Shown here one piece after another: positions 11,990 to 24,300 of a stretch of DNA of 64,000 nt. Under the pieces are notes generated by a model. That model was not told where the DNA came from and ran no database searches. It saw nothing but the letters and a program-made list of their open reading frames with translations. The DNA comes from Chimonanthus salicifolius (lineage: Eukaryota > Streptophyta > Magnoliopsida > Laurales > Calycanthaceae): NCBI GenBank assembly GCA_013350335.1, contig CM023540.1:31227175-31291174 (forward strand), in the 5' to 3' direction. Each line of letters opens with the position of its first letter. Within the stretch, counting starts at the first letter, position 1. Position numbers and translations under genes: made by a program.

Positions 11990-12052
11990 GGGACCGAGAT
12001 CTCGGCTGATACAATACATATCAGCCGATATTCGTGGACCCAAGATCTCGAT
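11990..12052. repeat. Nested inverted repeat (hairpin-forming)
   Basis: An inner 9-bp stem, CGGCTGATA at 12003-12011 against TATCAGCCG at 12019-12027, encloses a 7-base loop. An outer imperfect arm pairs GGACCGAGATCT near 11990 with AGATCTCGATCC near 12043. The 128-codon frame across 11894-12280 on the minus strand is a by-product and shows no family. A transposon fragment is likely. Confidence 0.5.
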
Positions 12053-12299
12053 CCTACCATTTTTTTTACACCTGGCTTGGATTGACTCTAATAAACTTCT
12101 TCTGTGAATCAAAATCTTTGATATCAAATTTTTGTATCTTCTCTTGTTTGAGATACTAGAAGATGTATACAATTCAATGGAGTTGGAGTAATCACCAGAA
12201 ACTCGTTTAAGGAAGTGAGAGTTTTCAGTTTGATTCACATTCTCCAAAGAATCACTCTTTCCAAAATTATCTGTATACATGGATAAAAAAGCTTACACG

Positions 12300-14640
12300 T
12301 GCCCCGAGTATTAATTAGGTACTCAATGCATATAATGTAATGATTTTGTCTAAGGGCAAACTAAAGCTAATTTCATTTTTTTATTAGAATTGATGGGACA
12401 CCAATATTTTTATTAATATTAAACATCATTATTTTTTTCCATTTTACTCTTTTCTCTTTTAATTTATTATTAATGAAATAAAAATTAAAATAAAATATAT
12501 TCATTTATTGTAAAACAGTGTCCAATGTTAATAAAAAGATAGACCAAATCATTCAATTCTTTCATGTCTTCACCATCAGGAACAGAGAAAGGAAAAGACA
12601 GAAATAAATAAATAAATAAAGGAAAGCAGTTGGATGGGTTTGCATGAAAAGGAAGGTTAGGTCCATTGTAATTATTTTTGCCTTGCATTTTAAGCAAAAT
12701 AAAACTACCAAAAGTCCCACGTTTAATGCAGTCAGACATACAGACTCATATGAGGCCCTACTTTTTGATAAAATCAAATCATTAAAATTGTTAATTTCTC
12801 TTTTAAATTTAAATTTAATTTATTTAATATCTATTTATATATTCTCATCATTAGATCGATTATAATAGATAAAAATATTTATTTAATGATTTTCCTTAAA
12901 TTTGAAAAAAAGAAATGACTATGTTTGTTCAATAGATGAATTTTAGACTATAAATTCAAATAAAAATAAAAATAGCATCAATATTTATATATTAGTAATT
13001 TATCTAATTTTTTAATAATGTAGAATTTTTAATATAAACCTATCATTAAACATGGAATCTACATCTCCCACTTTAAAAGTAAAAGATCTCCTATCACATC
13101 ACTGCTTGCTTGACTAGGGCAAAAATAGATCAAGTGACGATAGAATATGAGTTGAAAAATCATTTTCTTTATTTCTTCTTTTCACATTTTCAGTAATTTA
13201 CCTTGCCTTTTTATACCTACAAATTGAAGTCTCTCAATTTTGTAAATGGAGAAGTCTCTGATCTCCTACTTGTATACTCACACCTCCTTATTTCTCTCGA
13301 TTGATCTTTTATTAGAGTTATTTTTAAATTATCATGATGCTGTCATTTTATCTCTATCCTTTAGAGTTAATTTACCTATCTAATGTAGGGTGGCATCCTA
13401 ACATAAGTAAAGTTTTTTAAGAGACATGGATTTTCGTGGATTTTCCATTTTACCTTTCATCTCTGCAATACGAAAGTATTTAAAAAAAAAATGAATGTCA
13501 GTGAACCAGTCAGTGAGGCAATTTGTTGTTCTGTATAAAAAAAATAGTCTCACTTAGATAAAATGAAAGTGAACCGGTAGATAAATCGATTTTTTACATT
13601 CTTTTTTTTTTAAAATGCTTTCGGTACAGTGGACAGTTTGAAAAACTCCGTGTAAAGTGACCACCCCTAATGTAACATGCACATTTCCATCACCTTAAGT
13701 TTATTTTTTTATTTTTCTTTGTTATCCAACACTTCTCTCCATATAATTATTTTAAAAAATCATTTCTAGGATAGGACACTCTCTTTATCACCTCATTAAC
13801 ATTTTGCTCCTCCTACTCGTCTTATAAGTTACATTCTAAGAGGTTTTACAGCAGAATTCAATTATTAATTCTATATTTTAGTTCTTATAACCCACAAGCA
13901 CCCAGTGGGGCAAATTATTTCACCAATTTCTACACATGCAAAATATTTTTTTTTCTCAATGTGGCAAATAATGAGTGTTGCTTGGACTTTAGATTTTAAA
14001 TGGCAAATGACCAAGTGGACAGTCCACTTAGGTGCTGAAATCTATGAATGTGGATGCTCATTGCCACACCAATAATTTGATGGACCACACATGAATGTGA
14101 TGGGACCCAAAACTCCACCAACAATGATATTTCATAAGCCTCTAAGTGGCTTAAAAAGAAGAAAGAGACAAATACAAAACCAAGGATGGAATCAAGCATT
14201 TTAGGTAGCTTTTTTGGCATCATATTTTCATCATAAAGAGTTAGAATTAGCAACTATATACTTTTACCATATTTATGCTTCAAACTAAAGCAAAGATAAA
14301 GAGTTAGACATCATTTTTTTTTTATTATTAATGTGACAAACCGATCTTTGTTTCCACTAATTTTATGATAATAGCTATTTATTGTTTTAACTAGATTAAA
14401 ATTGTTAGTTGTGTAAAAAATAAAAGATATACTTATTTAAATTCATCTAAATTGAACTAGACAATAAAATTAAAAAACTACAACACAACAAATGACTTAA
14501 TATGGAAACCACTGCTTCAAGCATGGGATGATGAAAGAGCTGTTTGGAAAGGTGACTTTCAAGTGCTAAGGACAAAGGGAAAGAAACAAGGCATGGAAAT
14601 TGTTTGGTTTTTCCTTCATTTTGAAGTGTGTTTGATGAGT
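12300..14640. other. Intergenic, AT-rich, no gene seen
   Basis: Only short frames without recognisable motifs, plus homopolymer runs. Nothing is supported here. Confidence 0.55.
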
Positions 14641-14742
14641 TTTTAAGCTTATGTTTGTCTTCAGAGCGACAAAGGTGATTCTCTTTTTACATTTCCCCAC
14701 ACCCATCCCACTACTCTCTCTATTATTCCTTGTTCTTCCTCT

Positions 14743-14766
14743 TCTCTCTCTCTCTCTCTCTCTCTC
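14743..14766. repeat. (TC)n microsatellite upstream of MIR164
   Basis: About 12 TC units. Further CT-rich patches follow at about 14815-14832 and 15168-15183. Three degenerate copies of AATACACCTCTT lie near 14777, 14840 and 15009. Confidence 0.85.
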
Positions 14767-14773
14767 TTGCTTC

Positions 14774-14780
14774 TATAAAT
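14774..14780 (+). promoter_or_regulatory. Candidate TATA box for the pri-miR164 transcript
   Basis: TTCTATAAATACACC lies about 300 bp upstream of the mature miRNA, on the same strand, after a CT-rich tract. This is the usual setting of plant core promoters. It is the best TATA candidate nearby, but nothing in the sequence proves it is the start. Confidence 0.4.
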
Positions 14781-15065
14781 ACACCTCTTGCCTTCTCCTT
14801 TATAAGGAACTGTGTCTCTCTCCCTCCCTCTCTGTACGAATACACCTCTTCCCAAAATCTAAAAGACTAGTCTAATAAGTGGAGATATTCAGCTCCATAT
14901 AAGTCCTTATATTTTTTTCTCCCTCTTAGGGATGTAGGACTCCTTCATACCCCAACAATTCCCCCCTCACCAATATGTCTCTCTCTGTATATCCTTCCCT
15001 CCTTGAATAAATACACCTCTTTCCTTCTTTGTCAATGTGTTTGGATTGTGGGCAGGTGCTTAAGG

Positions 15066-15165
15066 GTGGGTAAGCCTTGTTGGAGAAGCAGGGCACCTGC
15101 AACGGCTCCATCAAACGAGTTGAATCACTTGCACGTGCTCTCCTTCTTCAACATGGATTACCCAA
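15066..15165 (+). ncRNA. MIR164: MIR164 precursor hairpin
   Basis: The 5' arm at 15081-15101 matches miR164 (TGGAGAAGCAGGGCAC then CTGCA) except for C instead of G at nucleotide 17. The 3' arm at 15132-15152 (CACGTGCTCTCCTTCTTCAA then C) matches the miR164* class. The arms pair over 25 positions (15078-15102 with 15129-15153), with two G-U pairs and two C-C mismatches. A 21-nt duplex with 2-nt 3' overhangs fits exactly 15081-15101 / 15132-15152. The lower stem continues with GGGTAA (15068-15073) pairing TTACCC (15158-15163). miR164 directs cleavage of NAC/CUC transcription-factor mRNAs that set organ boundaries and senescence. The terminal loop is short (26 nt at 15103-15128). C134, facing the altered base, would pair with the ancestral G, so the change is in the mature arm. 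Confidence 0.88.
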
Positions 15166-15416
15166 CTCTCTCTCTCTCTCTCTGACGACTCTTCATCATT
15201 TTTCAGATGGAAAATGATTCTCTCATACAATGAGACTCTTCTTTCTTTGTTTACGATTTACAAATAAGTTTTTTTTGTCAACAGGAGAAACATGAGATTC
15301 TTCTCTTTTTTTTTCAAAAAATTCATTATTCATAAAAGATGAAAAATCTAGTAAATGAAAGAAATATTTCCGTTCTATTTATTTTTAATGAAAATGAGAG
15401 TTTTTTGGATTGACGT

Positions 15417-15595
15417 GTGGGAAACTACATGGGTGTAGTTCAATGGGTTGCCTTCCGCCTTAGGAAGCACGAGGTTGCGGGTTCAAATCATCATGGTCTA
15501 ACCTTGGTGTGTCCTAGGAATAGTGGACTCACTCGTGGGGATTTTACACTAGATATCCTGCGGTTTTCCACACGTAAATTCAAAAAAAAAAATTC
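15417..15595 (+). mobile_element. SINE family A, copy 2
   Basis: A tRNA-like head has a box-A-like GTGTAGTTCAATGGG and a box B GCGGGTTCAAATC. Then come GTGTGTCCTAGGAATAGTGG, CTCGTGGGGATTTTAC, GATATCCTGCG and TTTTCCACACGTAAATTC, ending in an A-run. Block order equals the copies at 9.1 and 16.3 kb. It lies about 250 bp downstream of the MIR164 hairpin and may be in its primary transcript. Confidence 0.75.
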
Positions 15596-16249
15596 CATAA
15601 ATGAGCTCACAACTTTCAAGGCACATCAAGATTAGGTCATGGGAGCTCGAATGAAGATGAGAGTTCTAATGCAAATAATGTTAACTCTTGAGTTTTATAT
15701 TGCACATTTCAACAACGTGTGTTGCATTTATATATAATATTTCTAACAAACTTGATTTTCTTGGTAGTCTAGGGTTTAATTGATAATTAAACATTTCTTT
15801 TTCTTTTTTTTTTCCTTTCTTTCCTTTCATCCCAAATCTCTGTCTATTCCAAAGGTTTGAAGAAACAATGTGCATGTAGCTATTCTGTCATTTAATTGAT
15901 ATACAGATGCTTTTCTTTTTATTCATCGTCATTCTTATAAAGACATTTATTTTATCAGAATTTAACAAATTATTTTTCATAAGCTAACTACCAATATTTC
16001 TCTTTTAATTCTTTTTTATTAATCTCTCTATCCTTCTACCCTCTTTCTCTCGGCTTACTCACTTGGACTGCCTCTTTATCCTAACTTGTAAACCTTATTT
16101 TCTCTACTGTCTATTTATCCTTCATCTTGAATGTCCTTTGAGTATTATTAGGGGCACCATTTGCAATATATTTATATATATAACTACTGCCATTTTTTCC
16201 ATTTATCCACAAAACTTCAATTGTTTTTTTCAATTTATTACTTTTTTCC

Positions 16250-16408
16250 CTTTTTAACTCAATTGGTTTCCTCTTCAAGAAGCGAGAGGTTGTGGGTTCG
16301 AACCTCCATGACCTAATCTTTGTGTGTTTTAGGGGTAATAGACTCATCCGTGGGGGTTTTATGCTCGATATCCCGTGATTTTCCACGTAATTTTTTTTTT
16401 AAAAAAAA
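16250..16408 (+). mobile_element. SINE family A, copy 3
   Basis: It contains TTTAACTCAATTGG, a box B TGTGGGTTCGAACCTC, TTTGTGTGTTTTAGGGGTAA, CTCATCCGTGGGGGTTTTA, GATATCCCGTGATTTTCCAC and then a T/A-rich tail. This is the same family as copies 1 and 2 and diverged from both. No flanking duplication was seen. Confidence 0.7.
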
Positions 16409-16409
16409 G

Positions 16410-18339
16410 TTAATATAAGGTCATCTTTTTGAGAGATTGTATATTCATTATAAGTTATAACACATATAGTTGGATAGGATAGAAGACTTCTTTTCTAGCT
16501 TTGTATATACACTGAAAAATTAACATCTTGTAATAACCAAAATTTATAAGGCATAAAATCACAGCCCATTAAAAGTTCTAATAAGCAATCTCCTTAAATA
16601 GGAGGGCGTTCCATTTGATGATTTTGATTTGTACACCGGTATTTTTTCTTAAAAAGGGCAGTGTGTCATATAAAAATGAAAGGTTTTTCATTTTGCTCGT
16701 GATTTTGTTTTTGAGAAATTAAAAGATGAATGGTAAAATAGAAGGGAAAAAAAAAAAAAAACACTTATTTTTAACTCATTCAGTGTTGTCTTTAAAGAGA
16801 GTCCGAGTGCACAACCTCAATTTTGATTATTAAATGAAGTTGTTTCCTAACTAATCATAATTTTTATTGTATGCACCATTTTTTGGAGGTCCATTAATCA
16901 CACTAAATTAAATTATAAATTATAGATAATTCTATGGGGGTGGATCTCACTTTATGATTGAAAATATTCAATGAATAAATATATCATCTGTAATATCAAG
17001 CTACCAAAACTGAGATCTATTGAATAATCATAACCCTCATCTTTTATGATAAAATAAATCATTTAACAAATATTTTTATCATAGTTAATTTAATGATAAT
17101 GATATGTATGAAATAGATATCAACCAAGGTTGGATCTAAATATAATAATAAATAATAAATTTATTTAGCAATCTCCACATTAAACTATGCACCGAAACGT
17201 TTTCTTTTTTGTAATTTTGCCCTTGTCAGTATTCAGTAACGTAACAGTACTATACTACTATGTACTGATAAAAACTTGGTAAAATTCCATGGAATTCAGC
17301 CCATTCAACTCCACTTTACTGTGTTTAAGTCAAACAAATAGTTAGTATTGTTTTAACTCTTAAGAAATAAGTTCAGAAATTCAATGAATTTTTTTTTGAG
17401 TTTTGATTCTCAGAAGACTCATGGGTTATGGTCATCAAGTAAACATCTAAAATGGAAATTAGTAGAACTACAAAATTCACCACCATTAAATTATAAAATT
17501 TGGTTTTTTGATGATTTCTTTTCTATAAAAAAATGAAATCTATATTTTTTCTTGGTTATCATTTTTTTTTTTAATCATTTGACGCAATAAAATAGTTTCT
17601 ACAATTATTCATCAATGAAAAAAAATTATTATCAAATGGAGTAAAACATAGGTTGTAAATTGATGGCACTAAATTCTAAATGATGACAATGATCTGAATT
17701 AGATAAAAAAGATTTATAATATTATATATTTAGTTGAACTTATGTTTTACTTAAAATTTGTAATATTATGTGATAAATAGTGAACCCAAGTGGCCTGACC
17801 TTGATCTAATCTAAAAATTCATAAGCTAAGTTATGTCAGGTTAAAATTTTATTTTCTTTATAATATTTAAATTCAACTTTAATGATATCGAGTTAATGCA
17901 TTCTCACAATTGAATTGATGATAATTTGATTTTCATCAAAGACTAGAATGATTCAATGAGTCCTATTTTAGATCATCTCAGGCATCTCTAGAGTTTCAAA
18001 GGCTTAGCTCTTATAAAAAAAAAAAAAATTGTGTACTTGGTCACTAAAATAACATCAACCACCCTTCAACCCCAAAAGACAAAAATTGCAAGCTCTCGTG
18101 ACTAGAAGCTTTATAAAAATAAAATAAAATAAAAACTACACACAGATACATGTTAACCCACTTCACTATACAAGCCAAATTTACACTTACAATACACAAA
18201 CATCAGGGCATGCATTCACTGATGCAGGTAGCCAGCTCATTTGCCAGTATGTGATGCTGTCTGGAGTCTGTTCCTTGTACCAGCGTAAAAATGATTTAAG
18301 AGAGTTTAGGCCTGAGTGACTGAAAATTGTGGCAAGGTG
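16410..18339. other. Intergenic, AT-rich, no gene seen
   Basis: No coding or RNA feature recognised. The right edge is the 3' flank of GCP4 and must hold its 3' UTR. Confidence 0.55.
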
Positions 18340-21300
18340 CTAGACAGGAAGAGTGGGGCGTGGCCTGATGACATTCAGCACCCCTCGTGCAGTTGCCTGT
18401 ATTTGTTAGACGAGCAGCATAAGCTACGGAGAACTCGAGACCCGACTTCGAATCTCAATGGTTTCAGGGTACAGAATTACCTCAAAAAAGGAATTGAAGT
18501 TAAGGCGCAACAGGAATCGTCTCAGAAAAGGGGCTCGTTGACTCCCCGCAAGCCTGCTGCTACGCAGTATAGTGTATAAAGAATTTGATTTTTTGTTAAA
18601 TTCCTGAAAATGTAGAATGTACATCAGAACTCTGGAGAAAAGAAAGTTGCAGTCATACACCAACGCAAAACCATGAAAAAGCATGGCTTCAACCAGAAGT
18701 CTCTCATAACTGCAAATGACTGCTGGAAGGGGAAGAAGCAAGGTCACAACATGCATTAAGAAATTTAGCCATCAACAAAAAAGAATAAATAAGACAGAAA
18801 AAAGGATGATCATACATGCAGAAATTTGTCCATAACTGCACTAACTTCATAAAATACAATTATGCACCAATATGCAACACACAGCACAGCAGTACTTGAG
18901 ATGTTCAGACCAGCGACAAGTATCCCTGCATTTCCAACTTAAATAGGATTTTCCCTTCCACAAGCAAATTCATCTTTCCTTTGGCAAAGCACATTTAAAT
19001 TACAATGGTTAAACCAAAGGACCTTCATGCAAGTCATCTCAATAACAGATAGTCACTCCTAGTTCAGATGTCTGGTACGAATTAAAGTTATGATGGCACA
19101 TGGAGGTCAGTAAAGTGACAGGAGGTCCAGAATCATGGGTTTTAAGTTGGTTTTTGTATGATGTCTTTTAGTTATAGCTGGAGTTTACGTTTTTACTAGG
19201 CTTGAATCAATAATTTTTAGGTCAGTTTTTAAGCCAGAAAGTCTGAATGTCGTGAAATCAACACACAATAAGGTTCTAATATTTATCTTCCAAAGGGCCC
19301 AAGATTTTGCAACTCAAATATTTACTTGATAAATGGACAGTAAGGTTTATTAGTGATAGATGGAAGGCATTGGACTAAAGTTATTTTGTTTTAATCATCT
19401 GAAAGTAGTACAGCACATTAACTAGTCAATAGTAAAGAAAATTGAATCGAATAACCCATTTTTGCATCAGTCAGTGAGAGAGAGAACACCACAGTGGATA
19501 TCCCAGGCCAGGAGGCATCAATGGCAACTCACTATTCATATACTCCACCAATCACAGGTTATGCCACTGATGCCAAGACACAACATTGTATGTAGAAATC
19601 TGTGGTAAATGTGGCTGTGTCCACTGTACATCCTAGCAATTACCAATTGGTCGCTTAATGCATTTTCAACTTAAAAAGTACTGTCTCGTTACCTCTACAA
19701 AAAAATAATAGAAAGTATAAATTAAAAATATAAAAAAAAAAAAAACTAAAGGTACTCCTGCATCACTTACACAAGAAAACAGAACCACCTAGAAGTGGCT
19801 AAAGTGTGAAAAGTATCATATCCATAAATACACATTAAACAAGTAAACACAACCAAAAAGTACCTCAGTTATATGTTCCAGTTCAAGTGTATTTTGGCTG
19901 CTTTCGTGGTGCTCTATGTTCCAGCAAAACTGTAGGCAAAGTTTCATTATACTGTCCAGGATCCTTGAGACAGACCCGATGTCTAAGAAGGACTGTGAAA
20001 TTAGCGCTGACAGATATCTGCAGATAAATTCTCAAATACGTGAGACTTTAGGTCAGGAAAAAAGCCACATTTACTGTTTAAACCAAAAAAAAAAAAACCA
20101 GAAGTTCAAAAGCAGCAACTAAGATGAAATATTGGTACATATCAGGGCTGCGTTTGAATGTGGGGTAACTTTTGCCGTGGTTACCCTTGACCAGGGGTTA
20201 CCTGGGTATTATGAATACTCCTTGCTTGAAAAGAGTTTTCAAAAGTGGGAGGGGAGGAGTAAAGAGATGAACGAGTAGAGAAGTATGTGGGGTGGGAGAA
20301 TGTTCAATGAGCTATAAAGTCAAGTCGTTAATAAATACTTTTTATTTTTTATTTACTTTATATAATGGTGGCAATGAGTCAAATGAGTGTTGGCAGAGCT
20401 AGATTCCAATTCAGGAGGGAAAGAAGAGTGTTGGAGGGCTTAATCAATCGATATGTAGGTCCTTCTCAAGTAGAATTCAAGCTCATCCATATTGTAGATT
20501 TTCCCATATGATATGTCTGGGTCTGGGTAAGACAATCAGATGACAATTCATAGCAAGGTATTTGTGTGAGGATTTGGAATTGGATTCATCGTATATGGCC
20601 CATATTACAATTAAAGCCCAGTCTCAAAAGAAGAGATTGGGGGGTGGGTGCGGGTGCCAAGCCAGAGTCTTTTAGACAATACCATCTTTCCAGAAAAATT
20701 AGCTTACTTGAAAAGAGATCTTCATTCCAGTTCTAAACAAACCAAATTCAAGGAATATATAAAATTAGAAACAAGTAAAAAGAAAAATAGATCGACAATA
20801 TACTCGAAATTAAACAATATTACTTACTCCTGATGAAATCCCACAAGTTCAGTAAAATCATGAGAATCTTGGACATGTGTTTGCAAAACGTTCCACTGAG
20901 ATTCAATGACGTCAACCTAACAAGCAGAAACTAGAAACTTGAAACAATAGCTTATGAATTAACAGCAAGGATATAAAGACATTCCTAAAAAGAAAATATT
21001 GTTTAATGGTTTCCATGATAAGATAGATGATTTAGTGTAATATATGATCACACATGGGTTTTTCTTTTCTTTTGAATTGATTTGTATCATCATAAGTTGC
21101 TTCTGGTTTATGTCCACTTACGATTGGTTCTTTTACCACAACTCTGAACCACCAGTGCAACACCAGAGGTAAAAAATATATTAGTTTAAATGCCTCATGA
21201 TCCATCCATGGACGCACCGAAAAAGCAGACAAAAAAAATTAATAGTGCAAAACAGAAATAAATGAATAAGCCATAGAAGAATAATATCAACATAAGCTTA

Positions 21301-24300
21301 ATTATGGCAAAAGAACTCTGCAATCCCATATAAACCATCAGACAAGAAGCCTTTTCTTAAAAACTCTAGGGAGGCTGCCCTAGTCTCGCTAATTAGGTAC
21401 TATCCGTTAATTTTTTAATTGGCCATATATGTTTGGGTGCTACATGTAGAAAAATAACATGGATGGGTAAATTTCACCAGTCTAATCATCCTGAACTTGA
21501 GCTTTTGAACCTTGAAAATGACTACTATAAGCTAATTGATTTCTCAATGCCCACCCCACAAAGCTATGAAGATTGGATTTGAGGTGTTTCCCCTTAATCC
21601 TCCTATCCATGTAATCTTCTACAAATTCTGTATGACTCTTCAGGGCCCAGCTTATGTTAGATTGTCCGCCTCCCTAGAGAAAATGTCTACCTCAGCCGGC
21701 CTAGAGTTGCTCTTTCTTAAATTATAACTGAATTTTATTCATGAGAAGGCAAAGAGAGTACATAAAAAGGAGAATAAAGCAGAGGAACACCAATGCCAGA
21801 ACAAAGAGCAAACGCAACCTACATAAGAAAGAAGCAAACTAAAAACTCATTTGCATAGGAGCTACTAAGTTTTTAACTCTCCAGATAAGAAGCCTATTTT
21901 GGTGAAAATCATAACATGCAATAAAATATTAACAGGCTTGCCTGGTATCCAGAGTATCTCCAGTGATTGTTTGATTAATAATACCTTTCAAAAAACAAAT
22001 TTTGTTTGATTAATAATTTCTTAATAAACCAAGTAAATATATGGCAATCTTTTTTTTTTTTCTTTTTTTTTTTTTTGTAGGGGGGAGAGAAGTGGGGGGT
22101 GTTGAAGAGAGAGAGATCAAATTCCTTCTTGCACATAGAATATATACACAAACAAACATTTAAAACGAATACCATAATGAAAGGGCTCATGTTGAAAGGG
22201 TTTGACCTGGATATAAAATTGAAGATTTCGAATCAGAAAAGCCATATGTTCTCGAACACGCCACATTGGTCTGAAACGTTGTCGACGCTGCTGAGAAATG
22301 GGGCACTTCATGCGATCTTTGCGGTGCTTAGCAAAATCTGTGTGATCTTGATGCATCACTGAGGCCCATGATTTTTCCAATTCCATTTGTGTTCTTCTAA
22401 GCCTAAGCAAGTACTGGAAGACCCTGAGGTACCTAAGCATTCATTGTTTTCGCATATGGAATACAAGAATGACAGTTCAGAGAATGATTTCTCAAAGATA
22501 TACCCTCCAAAAGAACCATCATACAGTTTTCACATGTTAAGCTAACACTAACAATGAAAATAGATCGTATTAAGAAGGCACTTGGAAATGGTGCTAATTA
22601 AAGAAACTTACTTAGAAAGCACTTCTTGGGTAAAGAACAACTGTAAGGGCCAATCAACAGAATATTCAAGAGCAATACCATCCCACCCATCAAGAGACAA
22701 CTCCGAGGATGCATTTCCTTGTGAAACAGCACTTGCGTTTCCATCAGAGGTAATTTTCACCTTCGAGAAATCCATTAGGGAAGATGGGACTGTGATCCCA
22801 AATGAAGGCATCCTAGTGCGGGTGAAGAAACAATGTATAAGTGGCAATTTTATTCTAATAAATAGAATCACCATGAAAGATGACTACAGAGGAAAATGGC
22901 ACTTAAATATCAGACTATCAGAAACACAGATAGTATGATCAGTTGAGAATAAGAGCACTTACTTTAATGATACTCTTGAAAAGTATTTGTCTTCATCACC
23001 TATAGTCTTTATAGCAGCCTGTATTGCAAATACCGACATTGATATCATTTTACAATGCACATGCCATTCACTGCTACAAACAGGTAATAATTACATTTAA
23101 AAAACAGTAAAGGTTAAATGTACAGTAATTAGTAATGTTTTCATATCAGCACTGAAACAGTACCACCATAGCAAAAAGAAAAGAACCCATGAAATGTGTA
23201 TTTTAGTGGAAATATGGAACTATTCATGCATCCATTCAAGACTGATGCAAGAGAAATGTCGTAACTACAGAAAATTGATCACCCATTGATGAAGGTGTTG
23301 AAATTTAGCATACTTCCTTAGACCAGCAACTTAAGTGAAAAGTTAGATCCGAATTCTATAATTGAATCAAGGAACTCAAAACTTAAAATCCCCGATCGCC
23401 AACGTCACAATGGCTCTGAGTAGGAGAAAATCCGAAGCTCTGATGGGTTATCCACCCAAGTTCACTCAAGAGCGGGATTAGGCTCAAAAACTCACTAGGA
23501 TTATCGAAACCATGCAATAACACTCTAATGAAATTGGCGTACAATTAAAATCAAAATAAACATGGAATTGTAATTTCATATGCAATGGTTAAATTAATTG
23601 CAAATTAATAACTCAATGCAAATGTGAAATTGAATCCAGCATAAATTCAAATTGACATTCAATTTACCTTCTAATGAATTAATTAGGATTGTAGAATCTG
23701 ACTTTAATTAGGTAATGGAAAAATGCACTAATTAAACAATTAAATTCAAAATGCAAATAAATAATCCAATTACTTCTAATTAAAATTAACTCAACACAAT
23801 GACAAAATTAAATTCAAAAGAAAGTTATTTCACCAATTAAAGGAGAGGTTCCAAAGCTCCAAGCTTTAATTTTATTTCATCCAAATTCAAGTGTGTACAA
23901 TGTTCTGGCCTAAACATGCATTTATAGGCCTTAATCAACCAAAAGGAAAGTAAAAAAAAAAAAAAGCAAACAAGATCTGGTAGACCTACACGCCCAAATC
24001 CTGGTCCGACAGGACCGGTTTCTAAATGACCTTACTTACATAATTAAATGGCACTAAAAAAATTAAAAACCTGTGAATATCAGGCCAAACTTCAGGGTTA
24101 ATCTCAGCCACTGATTTTATCTCCTTGCTTTGTAAAACAGGTCTCAAAATCAGGCCCAATATCTGTCATGCCCAGGCCTGGATTTCTTCTTGCTGTCTTC
24201 ATGTTGAGCAAAAATAGTCCATGATCCCTGCTAGATCTGGAGAAGATTCATCTTCAAATCTCTGCCCTTAATTAAAAAAAATCCTCAAGAAAAGCATCCT

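Noticed and set aside
11894..12280. 128-codon minus-strand frame
   Set aside because: It crosses inverted repeats and poly(A), has no domain, and looks like transposon debris.
14651..14875. Frames on both strands near 14.7 kb
   Set aside because: They are translations of CT microsatellites (Leu/Ser or Arg/Glu runs).
15003..15185. 60-codon frame over the MIR164 hairpin
   Set aside because: The paired arms and miRNA identity explain the sequence. The frame has no protein resemblance.
15417..16310. tRNA genes suggested by box A/box B sequences
   Set aside because: No full cloverleaf can be folded, and the 3' sequences are repeated at three places, so these are SINE heads.
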